DNA of 13,621 nucleotides from 66-474 sp035249465. Its GTDB lineage: Bacteria; Pseudomonadota; Gammaproteobacteria; Xanthomonadales; Rhodanobacteraceae. Under the pieces are notes generated by a model. The model did not search any database. It was not told the origin of the DNA and saw only the letters and a program-made list of their open reading frames with translations. Below are positions 6,164-13,542 of this stretch, in pieces. Position 1 is the stretch's first letter, and the number at the start of each line of letters is the position of its first letter. Made by a program: the position numbers and the translations under genes. The stretch lies in contig DATFGL010000034.1 in the NCBI GenBank assembly GCA_035249465.1, forward strand, positions 1-13,621, given 5' to 3'.

Positions 6164-7018
6164 TCAGGAACGGGAAGCGCCATCCACCAGATGCCGCAGA
6201 TCGGGGTCCGCCGCAGCGAAGTGCAGCGTCGCCCGCACCATGCCTGCCTTGTTGCCGCAATCGAAGCGCGTGCCGGCGAAGCGGTGCGCGAGCACTGGCG
6301 CTTCGGCCAGCAGCGCGGCGATGGCATCGGTCAACTGGATTTCACCACCCGCGCCGGGCGTGGTCTTCTCGAGCAATTCGAAAATACGCGCCGGCAGCAC
6401 GTAGCGGCCCACCACGGCGAGATTGGAGGGCGCGTCCGCGGGTTTCGGTTTTTCCACCATGTGGCGAATGCGGTCGCTGCCGGCGTCGACGTCAACGATG
6501 CCGTACTTGCCGGTATCGGCATGCGGGACTTCCTCGACCGCGAGTACCCCGGTCTTGCCGTCGGCCGCGCGTTCGGCCATCTGCCGCAGCGCACTCGGCC
6601 CATCGTTCACGATCAGGTCGTCCGGCAGGATGATGCCGAACGGCTCGTCGCCGATGACGGCCTTGGCGCACAGCACCGCATGCCCCAAACCCAGCGCCTG
6701 TTCCTGGGTGACATACACGCAACGCACGTGTGGCGGCAGCAGGCCCTGCACCATCGCCAGCAATTCGCGCTTGCCGGCGCGCTCCAGCGTTTCCTCGAGT
6801 TCGTACGCGGAATCGAAATAGTCCGCGATGGAATGCTTGTAGCGGTTGGTGACGAACACCAGCGTGTCGGCGCCGGCATCGACGGCTTCGTCGACTGCGT
6901 ACTGGATCAGCGGACGGTCGAGTACCGGCAGCATTTCCTTGGCGACAACCTTGGTGGCGGGAAGAAAGCGGGTGCCCATGCCGGCCACCGGGAAAACCAC
7001 CTTGCGCAGTCGAGTCAC
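6164..7018 (-). CDS. galU: UTP-glucose-1-phosphate uridylyltransferase
   Basis: GalU makes UDP-glucose from UTP and glucose-1-phosphate in the cytoplasm, feeding LPS core, capsule and other glycan synthesis. The 284-residue protein has the full family pattern: nucleotide-binding GMGTRFLPATK (13-23), QALGLGHAV (107-115), metal/substrate LPDD (131-134), VEKP (188-191), GEIQLTDAI (225-233) and FDCGNKAG (252-259). One oddity is Ala26 in KVVAKEMLP, where relatives usually have Pro before the KEM triplet. The start is GTG at 7018, supported by AAGGAA about seven bases upstream and by the normal N-terminus (RKVVFPVAGMGTR). It follows the dehydratase gene after a 155-base gap containing a possible -10 element, so it may have its own promoter as well as read-through from the envelope operon. 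Confidence 0.96.
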   Translation of the reverse strand: MTRLRKVVFPVAGMGTRFLPATKVVAKEMLPVLDRPLIQYAVDEAVDAGADTLVFVTNRYKHSIADYFDSAYELEETLERAGKRELLAMVQGLLPPHVRCVYVTQEQALGLGHAVLCAKAVIGDEPFGIILPDDLIVNDGPSALRQMAERAADGKTGVLAVEEVPHADTGKYGIVDVDAGSDRIRHMVEKPKPADAPSNLAVVGRYVLPARIFELLEKTTPGAGGEIQLTDAIAALLAEAPVLAHRFAGTRFDCGNKAGMVRATLHFAAADPDLRHLVDGASRS

Positions 7019-7173
7019 GTCTTTTCCTTGATTGTTGCGATTCTAGAATTGGGCTATCCGAAGCGGCTGTTGGTGAAAAGTCGAGCCATCGGTGGCCGTT
7101 TTGACGGAGGTGACTTGGAAGCCACGCTTGGCGAATCGACTTCCAATGGCAGCGATCATGGGCGATCGCAGGA
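7019..7173 (-). promoter_or_regulatory. Intergenic leader of galU with a possible -10 box and an inverted repeat
   Basis: This is the only sizeable gap in the lapB-to-galU block. On the minus strand, TAGAAT (7045-7040) is a good -10 match and would start transcription about 20 bases before the galU ribosome-binding site; no good -35 is visible 16-18 bases upstream. An inverted repeat TTGGAAG (7115-7121) / CTTCCAA (7140-7146) encloses a smaller GCCA/TGGC stem. It lies after the dehydratase stop, without a T-run. The promoter is therefore tentative. Confidence 0.3.
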
Positions 7174-9081
7174 TTATGCCGCCGTATCGCCACCGCCCCG
7201 CTGCAGCGGCACCACTTCGGCGATTTGTGCCGGGTCACCGGTTTCCCAGCGGAATGAAGGCAGCAACGCGCCCACGCAATGCCGAAGGCTCGTTTCATCG
7301 AACTTCGCGACGGCGTCGGCGGCGCGCGCCAGCTGCGCCGTGACCAGTGCGGCGGATTGCTGGCGGGGTGCGGCTTCGAAGATCTTCGGGTGCGCCGTGC
7401 CGTGGTAATTCTCGAGCGGGTGGAACAGTTCCTCGAACAACTTTTCGCCGGAACGCAGACCCGTGTACAGGATCGAGATGTCGCGGCCGGGCTGCTTTCC
7501 GGCGAGGCGGATCATCTGCTCGGCCAGGTCGCGGATGCGGATTGGTTCGCCCATGTCGAGCGCGAAGGTCTCGCCGCCCTTGCCCATCGCCATCGCCTGC
7601 AGGATCAACTGGCATGCTTCTGGAATGGTCATGAAGTAGCGCGAAATTTCCGGATGCGTCACCGTCACCGGGCCGCCCGCGGCGATCTGGCGGCGGAACA
7701 GTGGTACCACCGAGCCCGCCGAATCCAGCACGTTGCCGAACCGCACGGTGACGAAGCGCGTCGACTGGCCCTCGCCGACGATCTGGCAGATGATCTCGGC
7801 CACGCGCTTGCACGCGCCCATCACGCTGGTCGGGTTGACCGCCTTGTCGGTGGAAATCAGGACGAAGCTGTCGACGCCATGCCGCACCGCGTGCTCGGCC
7901 AGGGTGCGCGTGTTCAGCGCGTTGTTGCGGAAGGCCTCGCGCAACTGGTTCTGCAGCAGCGGCACGTGCTTGTAGGCCGCCGCGTGGAACACGCGTTGCG
8001 GCTTCGCCAGCGCGAAGGCGTTGCCGCAGGCGGCATCGTCGCCGCAATCGCCGATCAGGCAGCGCAGCAACAATTCCGGATATTGCGCGCGCAGTTCCTG
8101 CTCGATGCGGTAGAGGTTGTATTCCGAAAGATCCAGGATCGTCAGCTCGGAGGCGCCCAGGCGCGCGATCTGGCGGCACAGTTCCGAACCGATCGACCCC
8201 CCGCCACCGGTGACGAGCACGCGCTGGCCGCTGATGCTCAGCCTGATCGCGTTCCACTCCAGCTTCACCGGATCGCGGCCCAGGAGATCCTCGATCGCGA
8301 CCTCCTTCAATTCGTTGAACTGCGCGCGCCCCGAAACCACGTCGTCCAGACGCGGCACGGTGCGGAACGGCAATCCGGTGCCCTCGCACAGGCCGACGAT
8401 CCGGCGCATCTGGTCCTTGTCCGCCGACGGCATCGCGATCAACAACATCTCCGCGCCAATCCGGCGCGCGATTCCCGCCAGCTTGTCGGTGCCGCCCAGC
8501 ACCGGCACGCCGTGCAGGCGCGAACCGCGCAGCGAAGCATCGTCGTCGATGAATCCGGCCGGTATGTAGCGCGTGTCCCGGCGCAGGTCACGCACCAGCG
8601 CCTCGCCCGCGCGGCCCGCACCGATCACCAGCACGCGGTGACTGTGCCTGGCGTGGAACAGATCCAGCTGGCTGTCCTTCCAGTAGCGGTAGGCCAGCCG
8701 GGGAGCGCCGAGCAAAATCGCCAGCAGCACCGGATAGATCAGCAGCACGGAGCGCGAAATGCCGAACATGCGGTTGTACAGGAACAGCGCAAGGTAGATC
8801 ACCACCGCACCCGCAACGACGGCGCGCACGATGTTCCACAAGTCGGGAACGCTGGCGAAGCGCCACAGGCCCTTGTACAGGCCCGTCCAGTAGAACATGG
8901 CGGCCTGCACGCCCAGCACGATCAACGTCTGCCAACTGAACAGGTCGAGTTGCTGGCCATACGGCAGCATCGCGTAGCGCAAGGTGTTGGCCAGCCACCA
9001 CGCCAGCAGCGTCACCGCGAGATCGTGGATCACGACCGCCGTGCGCGGATGCACGCGGCCGGCAAGGTCAGGCATTTTCAT
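7174..9081 (-). CDS. WbpM/FlaA1-type membrane UDP-N-acetylglucosamine 4,6-dehydratase (polysaccharide biosynthesis protein CapD family)
   Basis: This 635-residue protein has four N-terminal membrane segments (about 16-130). Next comes a CoA-binding-like Rossmann domain (LVIGAGRAGE, 151-160) and then the catalytic NAD(P)-binding domain (RVLVTGGGGSIGSE, 287-300). The family's Met-Lys variant of the SDR active site is present in STDKAVNPTSVMGACKR (Met421, Lys425). These enzymes convert UDP-GlcNAc to UDP-4-keto-6-deoxy-GlcNAc, the precursor of QuiNAc, FucNAc, bacillosamine and similar surface sugars, at the inner face of the inner membrane. Length matches full-size WbpM/PglF proteins. I chose the ATG at 9081 because GGAGA lies ten bases upstream; a second ATG at 9075 is also possible. 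The start overlaps the end of the upstream transferase gene by 14 bases, indicating translational coupling. The aminotransferase, epimerase or reductase that would use the product is not in the window. Confidence 0.93.
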   Translation of the reverse strand: MKMPDLAGRVHPRTAVVIHDLAVTLLAWWLANTLRYAMLPYGQQLDLFSWQTLIVLGVQAAMFYWTGLYKGLWRFASVPDLWNIVRAVVAGAVVIYLALFLYNRMFGISRSVLLIYPVLLAILLGAPRLAYRYWKDSQLDLFHARHSHRVLVIGAGRAGEALVRDLRRDTRYIPAGFIDDDASLRGSRLHGVPVLGGTDKLAGIARRIGAEMLLIAMPSADKDQMRRIVGLCEGTGLPFRTVPRLDDVVSGRAQFNELKEVAIEDLLGRDPVKLEWNAIRLSISGQRVLVTGGGGSIGSELCRQIARLGASELTILDLSEYNLYRIEQELRAQYPELLLRCLIGDCGDDAACGNAFALAKPQRVFHAAAYKHVPLLQNQLREAFRNNALNTRTLAEHAVRHGVDSFVLISTDKAVNPTSVMGACKRVAEIICQIVGEGQSTRFVTVRFGNVLDSAGSVVPLFRRQIAAGGPVTVTHPEISRYFMTIPEACQLILQAMAMGKGGETFALDMGEPIRIRDLAEQMIRLAGKQPGRDISILYTGLRSGEKLFEELFHPLENYHGTAHPKIFEAAPRQQSAALVTAQLARAADAVAKFDETSLRHCVGALLPSFRWETGDPAQIAEVVPLQRGGGDTAA

Positions 9082-10132
9082 GCAGCGCGAATCTCCGTGC
9101 GTTGGCAAGACAAGCGCGTTTGCCGACGAACCAGATGGCGACCGCCGACGCGTATGCGGCGGCGAAATACCAACCGCCATGCGCGGGCTGGCGTGCGGCC
9201 AGCCACGCCAACGGCGCGACCACGGCCAGGTTCCAGATCATGTAGGCAACGTCCGCACGTGCATGGCTCCAGTTTACCCGCACCAGCCATTGGTACAGGT
9301 GCTGGCGGTGCGGTGCGTACCAGCGTTGCGCTGCCAGCATGCGCCGCGCGAGGGTCAGGCCGCTGTCGACCAGGAACGCCGACGGAAGGATGGCGCACGC
9401 CCAGATCATGGCGGGGTTTCGCTGAACCACGAATGCAGCCACCGCGCCGATGGTCAGGCCCAGCGCCCCCGACCCGACGTCGCCCATGAAAATTCTTGCC
9501 GGCGGCCAGTTGAATGCGAGGAAGCCCAGGCAGCCCGCCGCCGTGGCGAAAGCCAGCGCTGCAATACCGGTGTCACCATGCCATGCCGCCAGTGCGCCCA
9601 GACCCAGCATCACGAACAACCCCTGCTGGCCGAGGATGCCGTCGATGCCATCCATGAAGTTGTGCGCGTTGATGAAGCCGATCAGCACGGCAACGAGTGG
9701 AAGCAATATCCACCAGAGCGCGGGATCGCGCGCAGCCCACGCCGGGAGTACGGCGAATCCGACCAGCAACGCGGCACCTGCATGCACGAGCAGCCGCGGT
9801 ACGACCGGCAGTGGTTGGTGATCGTCCCGCCAGCCAACCAGCGCGACGGCCAGCACCGCCACGGTGACCGCCGCGGGTTGCGCCCACGGCAACGAACGGT
9901 CCAGCAGGCACCATGCTGCCACGCCCGCCAGAAGCGTGGCCGCGACGATGCCGATGCCGCCGCCGCGCGGTGTCGGCTGCTTGTGCGAGCGCCGCTTGCC
10001 GGGCTGATCGAACAATCCGCGCCGGCGCGCGTAGGCCAGCGCCGCGCCCGTGAACGCCAGCGAGAGCAGCAGTGCGCATCCCGCGATGATGGCCCACGCA
10101 ACGATGATCGCGGTGCCGTACCCGGCGCCCAT
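9068..10132 (-). CDS. Glycosyltransferase family 4 (WecA/WbpL-type undecaprenyl-phosphate sugar-1-phosphate transferase)
   Basis: This 354-residue polytopic inner-membrane protein of the MraY/WecA family has about ten hydrophobic segments. It moves a sugar-1-phosphate from a UDP-sugar to undecaprenyl phosphate, the first step of an O-antigen or other lipid-linked glycan. Key motifs are SHKQPTPRGGG (49-59), the metal-binding Asp pair in WRDD (101-104), NAHNFMDGIDG (155-165), FMGDVGSG (215-222) and the cytoplasmic HRQHLYQ loop (275-281), equivalent to the HxHH/HRxH motif. The HR-H-YQ form and the adjacent dehydratase favour a WbpL-like role over MraY. The ATG at 10132 lies two bases after the lapB stop; an in-frame GTG at 10138 overlapping the lapB TGA is an alternative. 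The donor sugar (FucNAc, QuiNAc or GlcNAc) cannot be told from sequence. Confidence 0.92.
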   Translation of the reverse strand: MGAGYGTAIIVAWAIIAGCALLLSLAFTGAALAYARRRGLFDQPGKRRSHKQPTPRGGGIGIVAATLLAGVAAWCLLDRSLPWAQPAAVTVAVLAVALVGWRDDHQPLPVVPRLLVHAGAALLVGFAVLPAWAARDPALWWILLPLVAVLIGFINAHNFMDGIDGILGQQGLFVMLGLGALAAWHGDTGIAALAFATAAGCLGFLAFNWPPARIFMGDVGSGALGLTIGAVAAFVVQRNPAMIWACAILPSAFLVDSGLTLARRMLAAQRWYAPHRQHLYQWLVRVNWSHARADVAYMIWNLAVVAPLAWLAARQPAHGGWYFAAAYASAVAIWFVGKRACLANARRFALHENA

Positions 10133-10134
10133 GG

Positions 10135-11328
10135 TCACTCGGAAACAACGCTGTGGATCGGCCTGACGGTCCCCCAACTTTTGCAGCTGGGACACTGCCA
10201 GTGGTGCGCCTTGGCACCGAAGCCGCAATGGTTGCAGCGATACATTGCGCGCCCTTCCAGCAGCTTGTGGGTCAGGTCGCGCAGGATCAGGAAGTTCTCG
10301 CGCGCCTCGCCCTCGGCGCGCGACATGGTCGCGTCGATCAGCGCCATCATCCCGCGCACCGACGGCCGCTGGCGCAACTGGCCGGTCAGGAAATCGATGG
10401 CCGCGCGTTCGCCCTCGCGCTTCTGGTAGAGGTCCGTCAAAGCCAGCACGGGCGTGATGCCGTGGTAGCGCTCGATCACATGGCCCAGGAATTTTTCGGC
10501 GCGGTCCATTTCGCCGGCACGCGCGTAGGCATCGAGAAGCGGCGGCAGGATTTCCGGAACGAAATCGACGTCGGCATCGACCGCCTGCTCGAACGCGACC
10601 ACGGCATCGTTCCAGCGCCCCTCTTCCGCGAACAGGTGGCCGCCGATCATGTAGCCGCGCACGCAACCCGGCTGGCTGGCAAACGCTTCTTCCAGGTACG
10701 CGCGCGCCTCGGCGCGCGCGCCATGCTGACGCGACTGTTCGGCCAACTCACACTGGAACTGCGCGATGGTGGCGGCCTGCGATTCGCCGGTCATCTTTTC
10801 CAGGCGGCGCGCGTGGCCGATCGCCTTGTGCCAGTCGCGTTCGTGCTGGTAAATCGCAATCAGGTGCCGCAGCGCCGACGGCGCGTGCGCATCCATGGCG
10901 ACCAGATCATCGAATAGCGCCTCGGCACGGTCGAGCAGGCCCGCGCGCATGTAGTCCTCGCCCAGTTCCAGGAGCGCGACGGTGCGCTCGGCTTCGCTCA
11001 AATTGGAACGGCTCACCAGATGCTGGTGCACGCGGATCGCGCGGTCGACTTCGCCGCGCCGACGGAACAGGTTGCCGAGTGCGAGGTGCGTTTCCACCGT
11101 GTCGCGATTGAACTCGGCCAGCTTCATGAAGACTTCGATGGCCTTGTCCGGCTGCTCGTTGAGCAGGTAGTTGAGGCCGCGGAAGTAATGCGAGGAGAGT
11201 TCGGTGACCCGCGCCCCCGAGCGGCGCGCGATCGCATGCCGGCCGATGATCCAGCCCAGCCACCCGGCCAGCACCAGCACGGGCACGAGAAACAACAACC
11301 AGAGCGGATCGAAAGGGCTTGTCACCAT
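10135..11328 (-). CDS. lapB: LapB (YciM), LPS assembly protein B
   Basis: LapB controls lipopolysaccharide synthesis by acting with FtsH in the turnover of LpxC, and it scaffolds LPS assembly factors at the inner membrane. The 397-residue protein has an N-terminal membrane anchor (about 9-28), a run of tetratricopeptide repeats (about 45-320; for example HYFRGLNYLLNEQPDKAIEV) and a C-terminal rubredoxin-type metal site. The metal ligands are Cys365 and Cys368 in YRCNHCGF and Cys379 and Cys382 in WQCPSCKSWG. All the parts known to matter in the E. coli protein (389 residues) are present. The ATG at 11328 has GAGG a few bases upstream. It begins an envelope operon with the transferase and dehydratase. 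The small partner gene lapA, which often precedes lapB, is not found in the 118 bases upstream. Confidence 0.95.
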   Translation of the reverse strand: MVTSPFDPLWLLFLVPVLVLAGWLGWIIGRHAIARRSGARVTELSSHYFRGLNYLLNEQPDKAIEVFMKLAEFNRDTVETHLALGNLFRRRGEVDRAIRVHQHLVSRSNLSEAERTVALLELGEDYMRAGLLDRAEALFDDLVAMDAHAPSALRHLIAIYQHERDWHKAIGHARRLEKMTGESQAATIAQFQCELAEQSRQHGARAEARAYLEEAFASQPGCVRGYMIGGHLFAEEGRWNDAVVAFEQAVDADVDFVPEILPPLLDAYARAGEMDRAEKFLGHVIERYHGITPVLALTDLYQKREGERAAIDFLTGQLRQRPSVRGMMALIDATMSRAEGEARENFLILRDLTHKLLEGRAMYRCNHCGFGAKAHHWQCPSCKSWGTVRPIHSVVSE

Positions 11329-11389
11329 TACCTCGGCTGCCGCACGAAAGGGGGCGAACCCGCCGGATCATCGTCACGGCTCCGGGCGG

Positions 11390-11409
11390 ATTTCGGCTTC
11401 CGCCGAAAT
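11390..11409 (-). ncRNA. Perfect GNRA-capped hairpin in the ihfB-lapB gap
   Basis: ATTTCGGC (11390-11397) and GCCGAAAT (11402-11409) form a perfect 8-bp stem around four bases. In the minus-strand transcript the loop reads GGAA, a GNRA tetraloop. It lies between the ihfB stop and the lapB start, about 60 bases from the latter. No T-run follows, so it is not a standard terminator. It may be an RNA processing or stability element, or a weak pause site. The structure is seen directly; the RNA role is inference. Confidence 0.4.
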
Positions 11410-11446
11410 GCAGTTGCGAGCCGCGCCAGCCGGCGTCTGCGGGCCG

Positions 11447-11737
11447 CTATCCGGCACCGCCCTCGTTGACCCGCTGCCGCAATTCCTTGCCCGGCTTGAA
11501 ATGCGGGACGTACTTGCCGGGCAGCGCGACGGCAGTACCGGTTTTCGGGTTGCGGCCCGTGCGTGGTGGACGGTAGTGCAGCGAGAAACTGCCGAAGCCG
11601 CGGATCTCGATGCGATCGCCGGTCGCCAGTGCGCCACTCATCTGCTCGATGACGTTGCGCACCGCAAGTTCGACGTCGGCGAACGCCAGGTGCTTCTGGC
11701 GCCCCGCGAGCGCGGCAATCAATTCGGATTTGGTCAT
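11447..11737 (-). CDS. ihfB: Integration host factor subunit beta
   Basis: This 96-residue DNA-bending protein pairs with IHF alpha to bind specific sites and bend DNA sharply, serving recombination, replication and transcription. It has the HU/IHF signature with GFGSF (47-51) and the beta-arm tip GRNPKTG (61-67), in which Pro64 intercalates into DNA. The N-terminus MTKSELI and the position right after rpsA identify it as the beta subunit. I chose the ATG at 11737 because it aligns with the family start; the upstream in-frame extension to 11788 is not protein-like. No close Shine-Dalgarno sequence is visible. A very strong hairpin lies in the 128-base gap from rpsA, so the two genes may be separated transcriptionally in part. 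Confidence 0.97.
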   Translation of the reverse strand: MTKSELIAALAGRQKHLAFADVELAVRNVIEQMSGALATGDRIEIRGFGSFSLHYRPPRTGRNPKTGTAVALPGKYVPHFKPGKELRQRVNEGGAG

Positions 11738-11790
11738 CGATGGCAACGTACGGCTACCTTGCGGAAGGACGAATGCGAATCCGCACACGC

Positions 11791-11831
11791 GGTCCCCTCA
11801 CCGGGAACCGCCCGCAGTGCGGGCGGCTCCC
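11791..11831. promoter_or_regulatory. Strong 13-bp hairpin with an alternative pairing in the rpsA-ihfB gap
   Basis: Bases 11803-11815 pair with 11819-11831 (13 bp; 12 Watson-Crick plus one G-U-type pair) around the loop 11816-11818. On the plus strand it is followed by TCTTTTC, giving a terminator-like layout against antisense transcription. On the minus strand, the direction of rpsA and ihfB, there is no T-run after it. A competing 7-bp stem can form between 11791-11797 and 11803-11809, reusing part of the same arm. It may stabilise the rpsA mRNA end, limit read-through, or separate rpsA from ihfB expression. Confidence 0.5.
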
Positions 11832-11865
11832 TCTTTTCAGCAAAAACCCAAGACCTTATATAGGC

Positions 11866-13542
11866 TTATTCGGATTTGTTCAACTGCTCTTTGAGCAGTG
11901 CGCCCAGCTTGGTCGTGCCGCGCTCGGTATGTTGGCTCTGGTACTCCGAGAGCGTTTCAGCCAACTCGTCTTCATCCTTGGCCCGGATCGAAAGCGACAG
12001 CATGCGGCCCTTGCGATCCATGCCCGTGAACTTGGCTTCGACCTGTTCGCCCACCTTGAGGTGCTGGCTGAGGTCGTCGATGCGGTCCTTGGAGAAGTCG
12101 CGCGCCGAGAGATAACCCTCGATGCCGTCGGCCAGGTCGATCACGGCACCCTTGGCATCGACTTCCTTCACCGTACCGGTGAGGGTCGCGCCGCGCGGAT
12201 TCGCGGCCATGAACTGGCCGAACGGATCCTGCTCGAGCTGCTTGATGCCGAGGCTGATGCGCTCGCGCTCGGGATCGACCGCCAAGACCACGGCGTCGAC
12301 TTCGTCGCCTTTCTTGAAGTTGCGGACCAGTTCCTCACCGTTGCCCTGCCAGGAAATGTCGGACAGGTGGACCAGGCCATCGATGCCGCCGTCCAGGCCG
12401 ACGAAGATGCCGAAGTCGGTGATCGATTTGATCGCGCCGTGTACCTTGTCGCCCTTCTTGAACATCGCGGCGAAAGCTTCCCACGGGTTCGACTGGGTCT
12501 GCTTCATGCCCAGCGAGATGCGGCGGCGCTCCTCGTCGACATCCAGCACCATCACTTCCACTTCGTCGCCAACCTGCACCACCTTGGCCGGATTGACGTT
12601 CTTGTTGGTCCAATCCATTTCGGACACGTGCACCAGGCCTTCCACGCCCGGCTCCAGCTCGACGAAGCAGCCGTAATCGGTGACGTTGGAAACCTTGCCG
12701 AACAGGCGGGTGCCGGATGGATAACGGCGGGTGATGCTCACCCACGGATCGTCGCCCAGCTGCTTCAGGCCCAGCGAGACGCGGTTGCGCTCGCGGTCGA
12801 ACTTCAGCACGCGCACGTCGAGCTCGTCGCCCACGTTGACCACTTCGGACGGATGCCGCACGCGCTTCCACGCCATGTCGGTGATGTGCAGCAGGCCGTC
12901 GATGCCGCCGAGGTCCACGAACGCGCCGTAGTCGGTGAGGTTCTTGACCACGCCGTGCAGGATCGCGCCCTCCTGCAGCTTCTCCAGCAGTTGTTCGCGT
13001 TCTTCCGAATGCTCGCTCTCGACCACCGCGCGGCGGCTGACCACCACGTTGTTGCGCTTGCGGTCGAGCTTGATGATCTTGAATTCCAGGTCCTTGCCTT
13101 CGAGGTAGGCCGGGTCGCGCACCGGGCGCACGTCCACCAGCGAACCCGGCAGGAACGCGCGCACGTCGCGGATGTCGACGGTGAAGCCGCCCTTGACCTT
13201 GCCGTTGATGCGGCCGGTGATGGCTTCCTGGCCCTCGAATGCCTGCTCCAGTTCATCCCACACCATCGAGCGCTTGGCCTTCTCGCGCGACAGCTTGGTT
13301 TCGCCGAAACCGTCCTCGATCGCGTCCAGCGCGACCTTGACTTCGTCGCCCAGCTGCACTTCGAGTTCGCCGTCCTCGTTGCGGAACTGTTCGATCGGCA
13401 CGATGCCTTCCGATTTCAGTCCGGCGTTCACCACCACCACATCGGGTCGGATTTCGACGACGGTGCCGGAAACGATGGCTCCGGGTTTCAATTTGGCCAG
13501 CGACTGGCTCTGTTCAAACAGTTCGGCAAAACTTTCGGTCAT
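11866..13542 (-). CDS. rpsA: 30S ribosomal protein S1
   Basis: S1 is the large RNA-binding protein of the 30S subunit that helps recruit and unfold mRNA. The 558-residue protein, the usual gammaproteobacterial length, carries six S1 (OB-fold) repeats. Repeats 3-6 show the recurrent core G-V-K-N-x-T-D-Y-G-A-F-V-D-L, as in VVKNLTDYGAFVDL, KVSNVTDYGCFVEL and AIKSITDFGIFVGL. Repeats 1 and 2, which dock on the ribosome, are more divergent as expected. The tail ends KLGALLKEQLNKSE. I chose the ATG at 13542 (MTESFAELFEQS), the conserved start; the 20-residue upstream extension in the same frame is not conserved in S1. The ribosome-binding site is weak (GGAA near -8), which is common for rpsA, whose translation is autoregulated in E. 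coli. ihfB follows after 128 bases. Confidence 0.98.
   Translation of the reverse strand: MTESFAELFEQSQSLAKLKPGAIVSGTVVEIRPDVVVVNAGLKSEGIVPIEQFRNEDGELEVQLGDEVKVALDAIEDGFGETKLSREKAKRSMVWDELEQAFEGQEAITGRINGKVKGGFTVDIRDVRAFLPGSLVDVRPVRDPAYLEGKDLEFKIIKLDRKRNNVVVSRRAVVESEHSEEREQLLEKLQEGAILHGVVKNLTDYGAFVDLGGIDGLLHITDMAWKRVRHPSEVVNVGDELDVRVLKFDRERNRVSLGLKQLGDDPWVSITRRYPSGTRLFGKVSNVTDYGCFVELEPGVEGLVHVSEMDWTNKNVNPAKVVQVGDEVEVMVLDVDEERRRISLGMKQTQSNPWEAFAAMFKKGDKVHGAIKSITDFGIFVGLDGGIDGLVHLSDISWQGNGEELVRNFKKGDEVDAVVLAVDPERERISLGIKQLEQDPFGQFMAANPRGATLTGTVKEVDAKGAVIDLADGIEGYLSARDFSKDRIDDLSQHLKVGEQVEAKFTGMDRKGRMLSLSIRAKDEDELAETLSEYQSQHTERGTTKLGALLKEQLNKSE

Noticed and set aside
4703..7408. A 901-codon open frame on the plus strand opposite the FAD oxidoreductase and galU
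   Set aside because: Its translation is rich in Arg, His, Gln and Ala with no recognisable domain. The minus strand carries two well-supported genes across the same bases. Long antisense frames are expected from codon bias in GC-rich DNA.
7279..9489. A 736-codon plus-strand open frame opposite the dehydratase and transferase genes
   Set aside because: It has no domain or motif and is a composition-driven shadow of strongly supported minus-strand genes.
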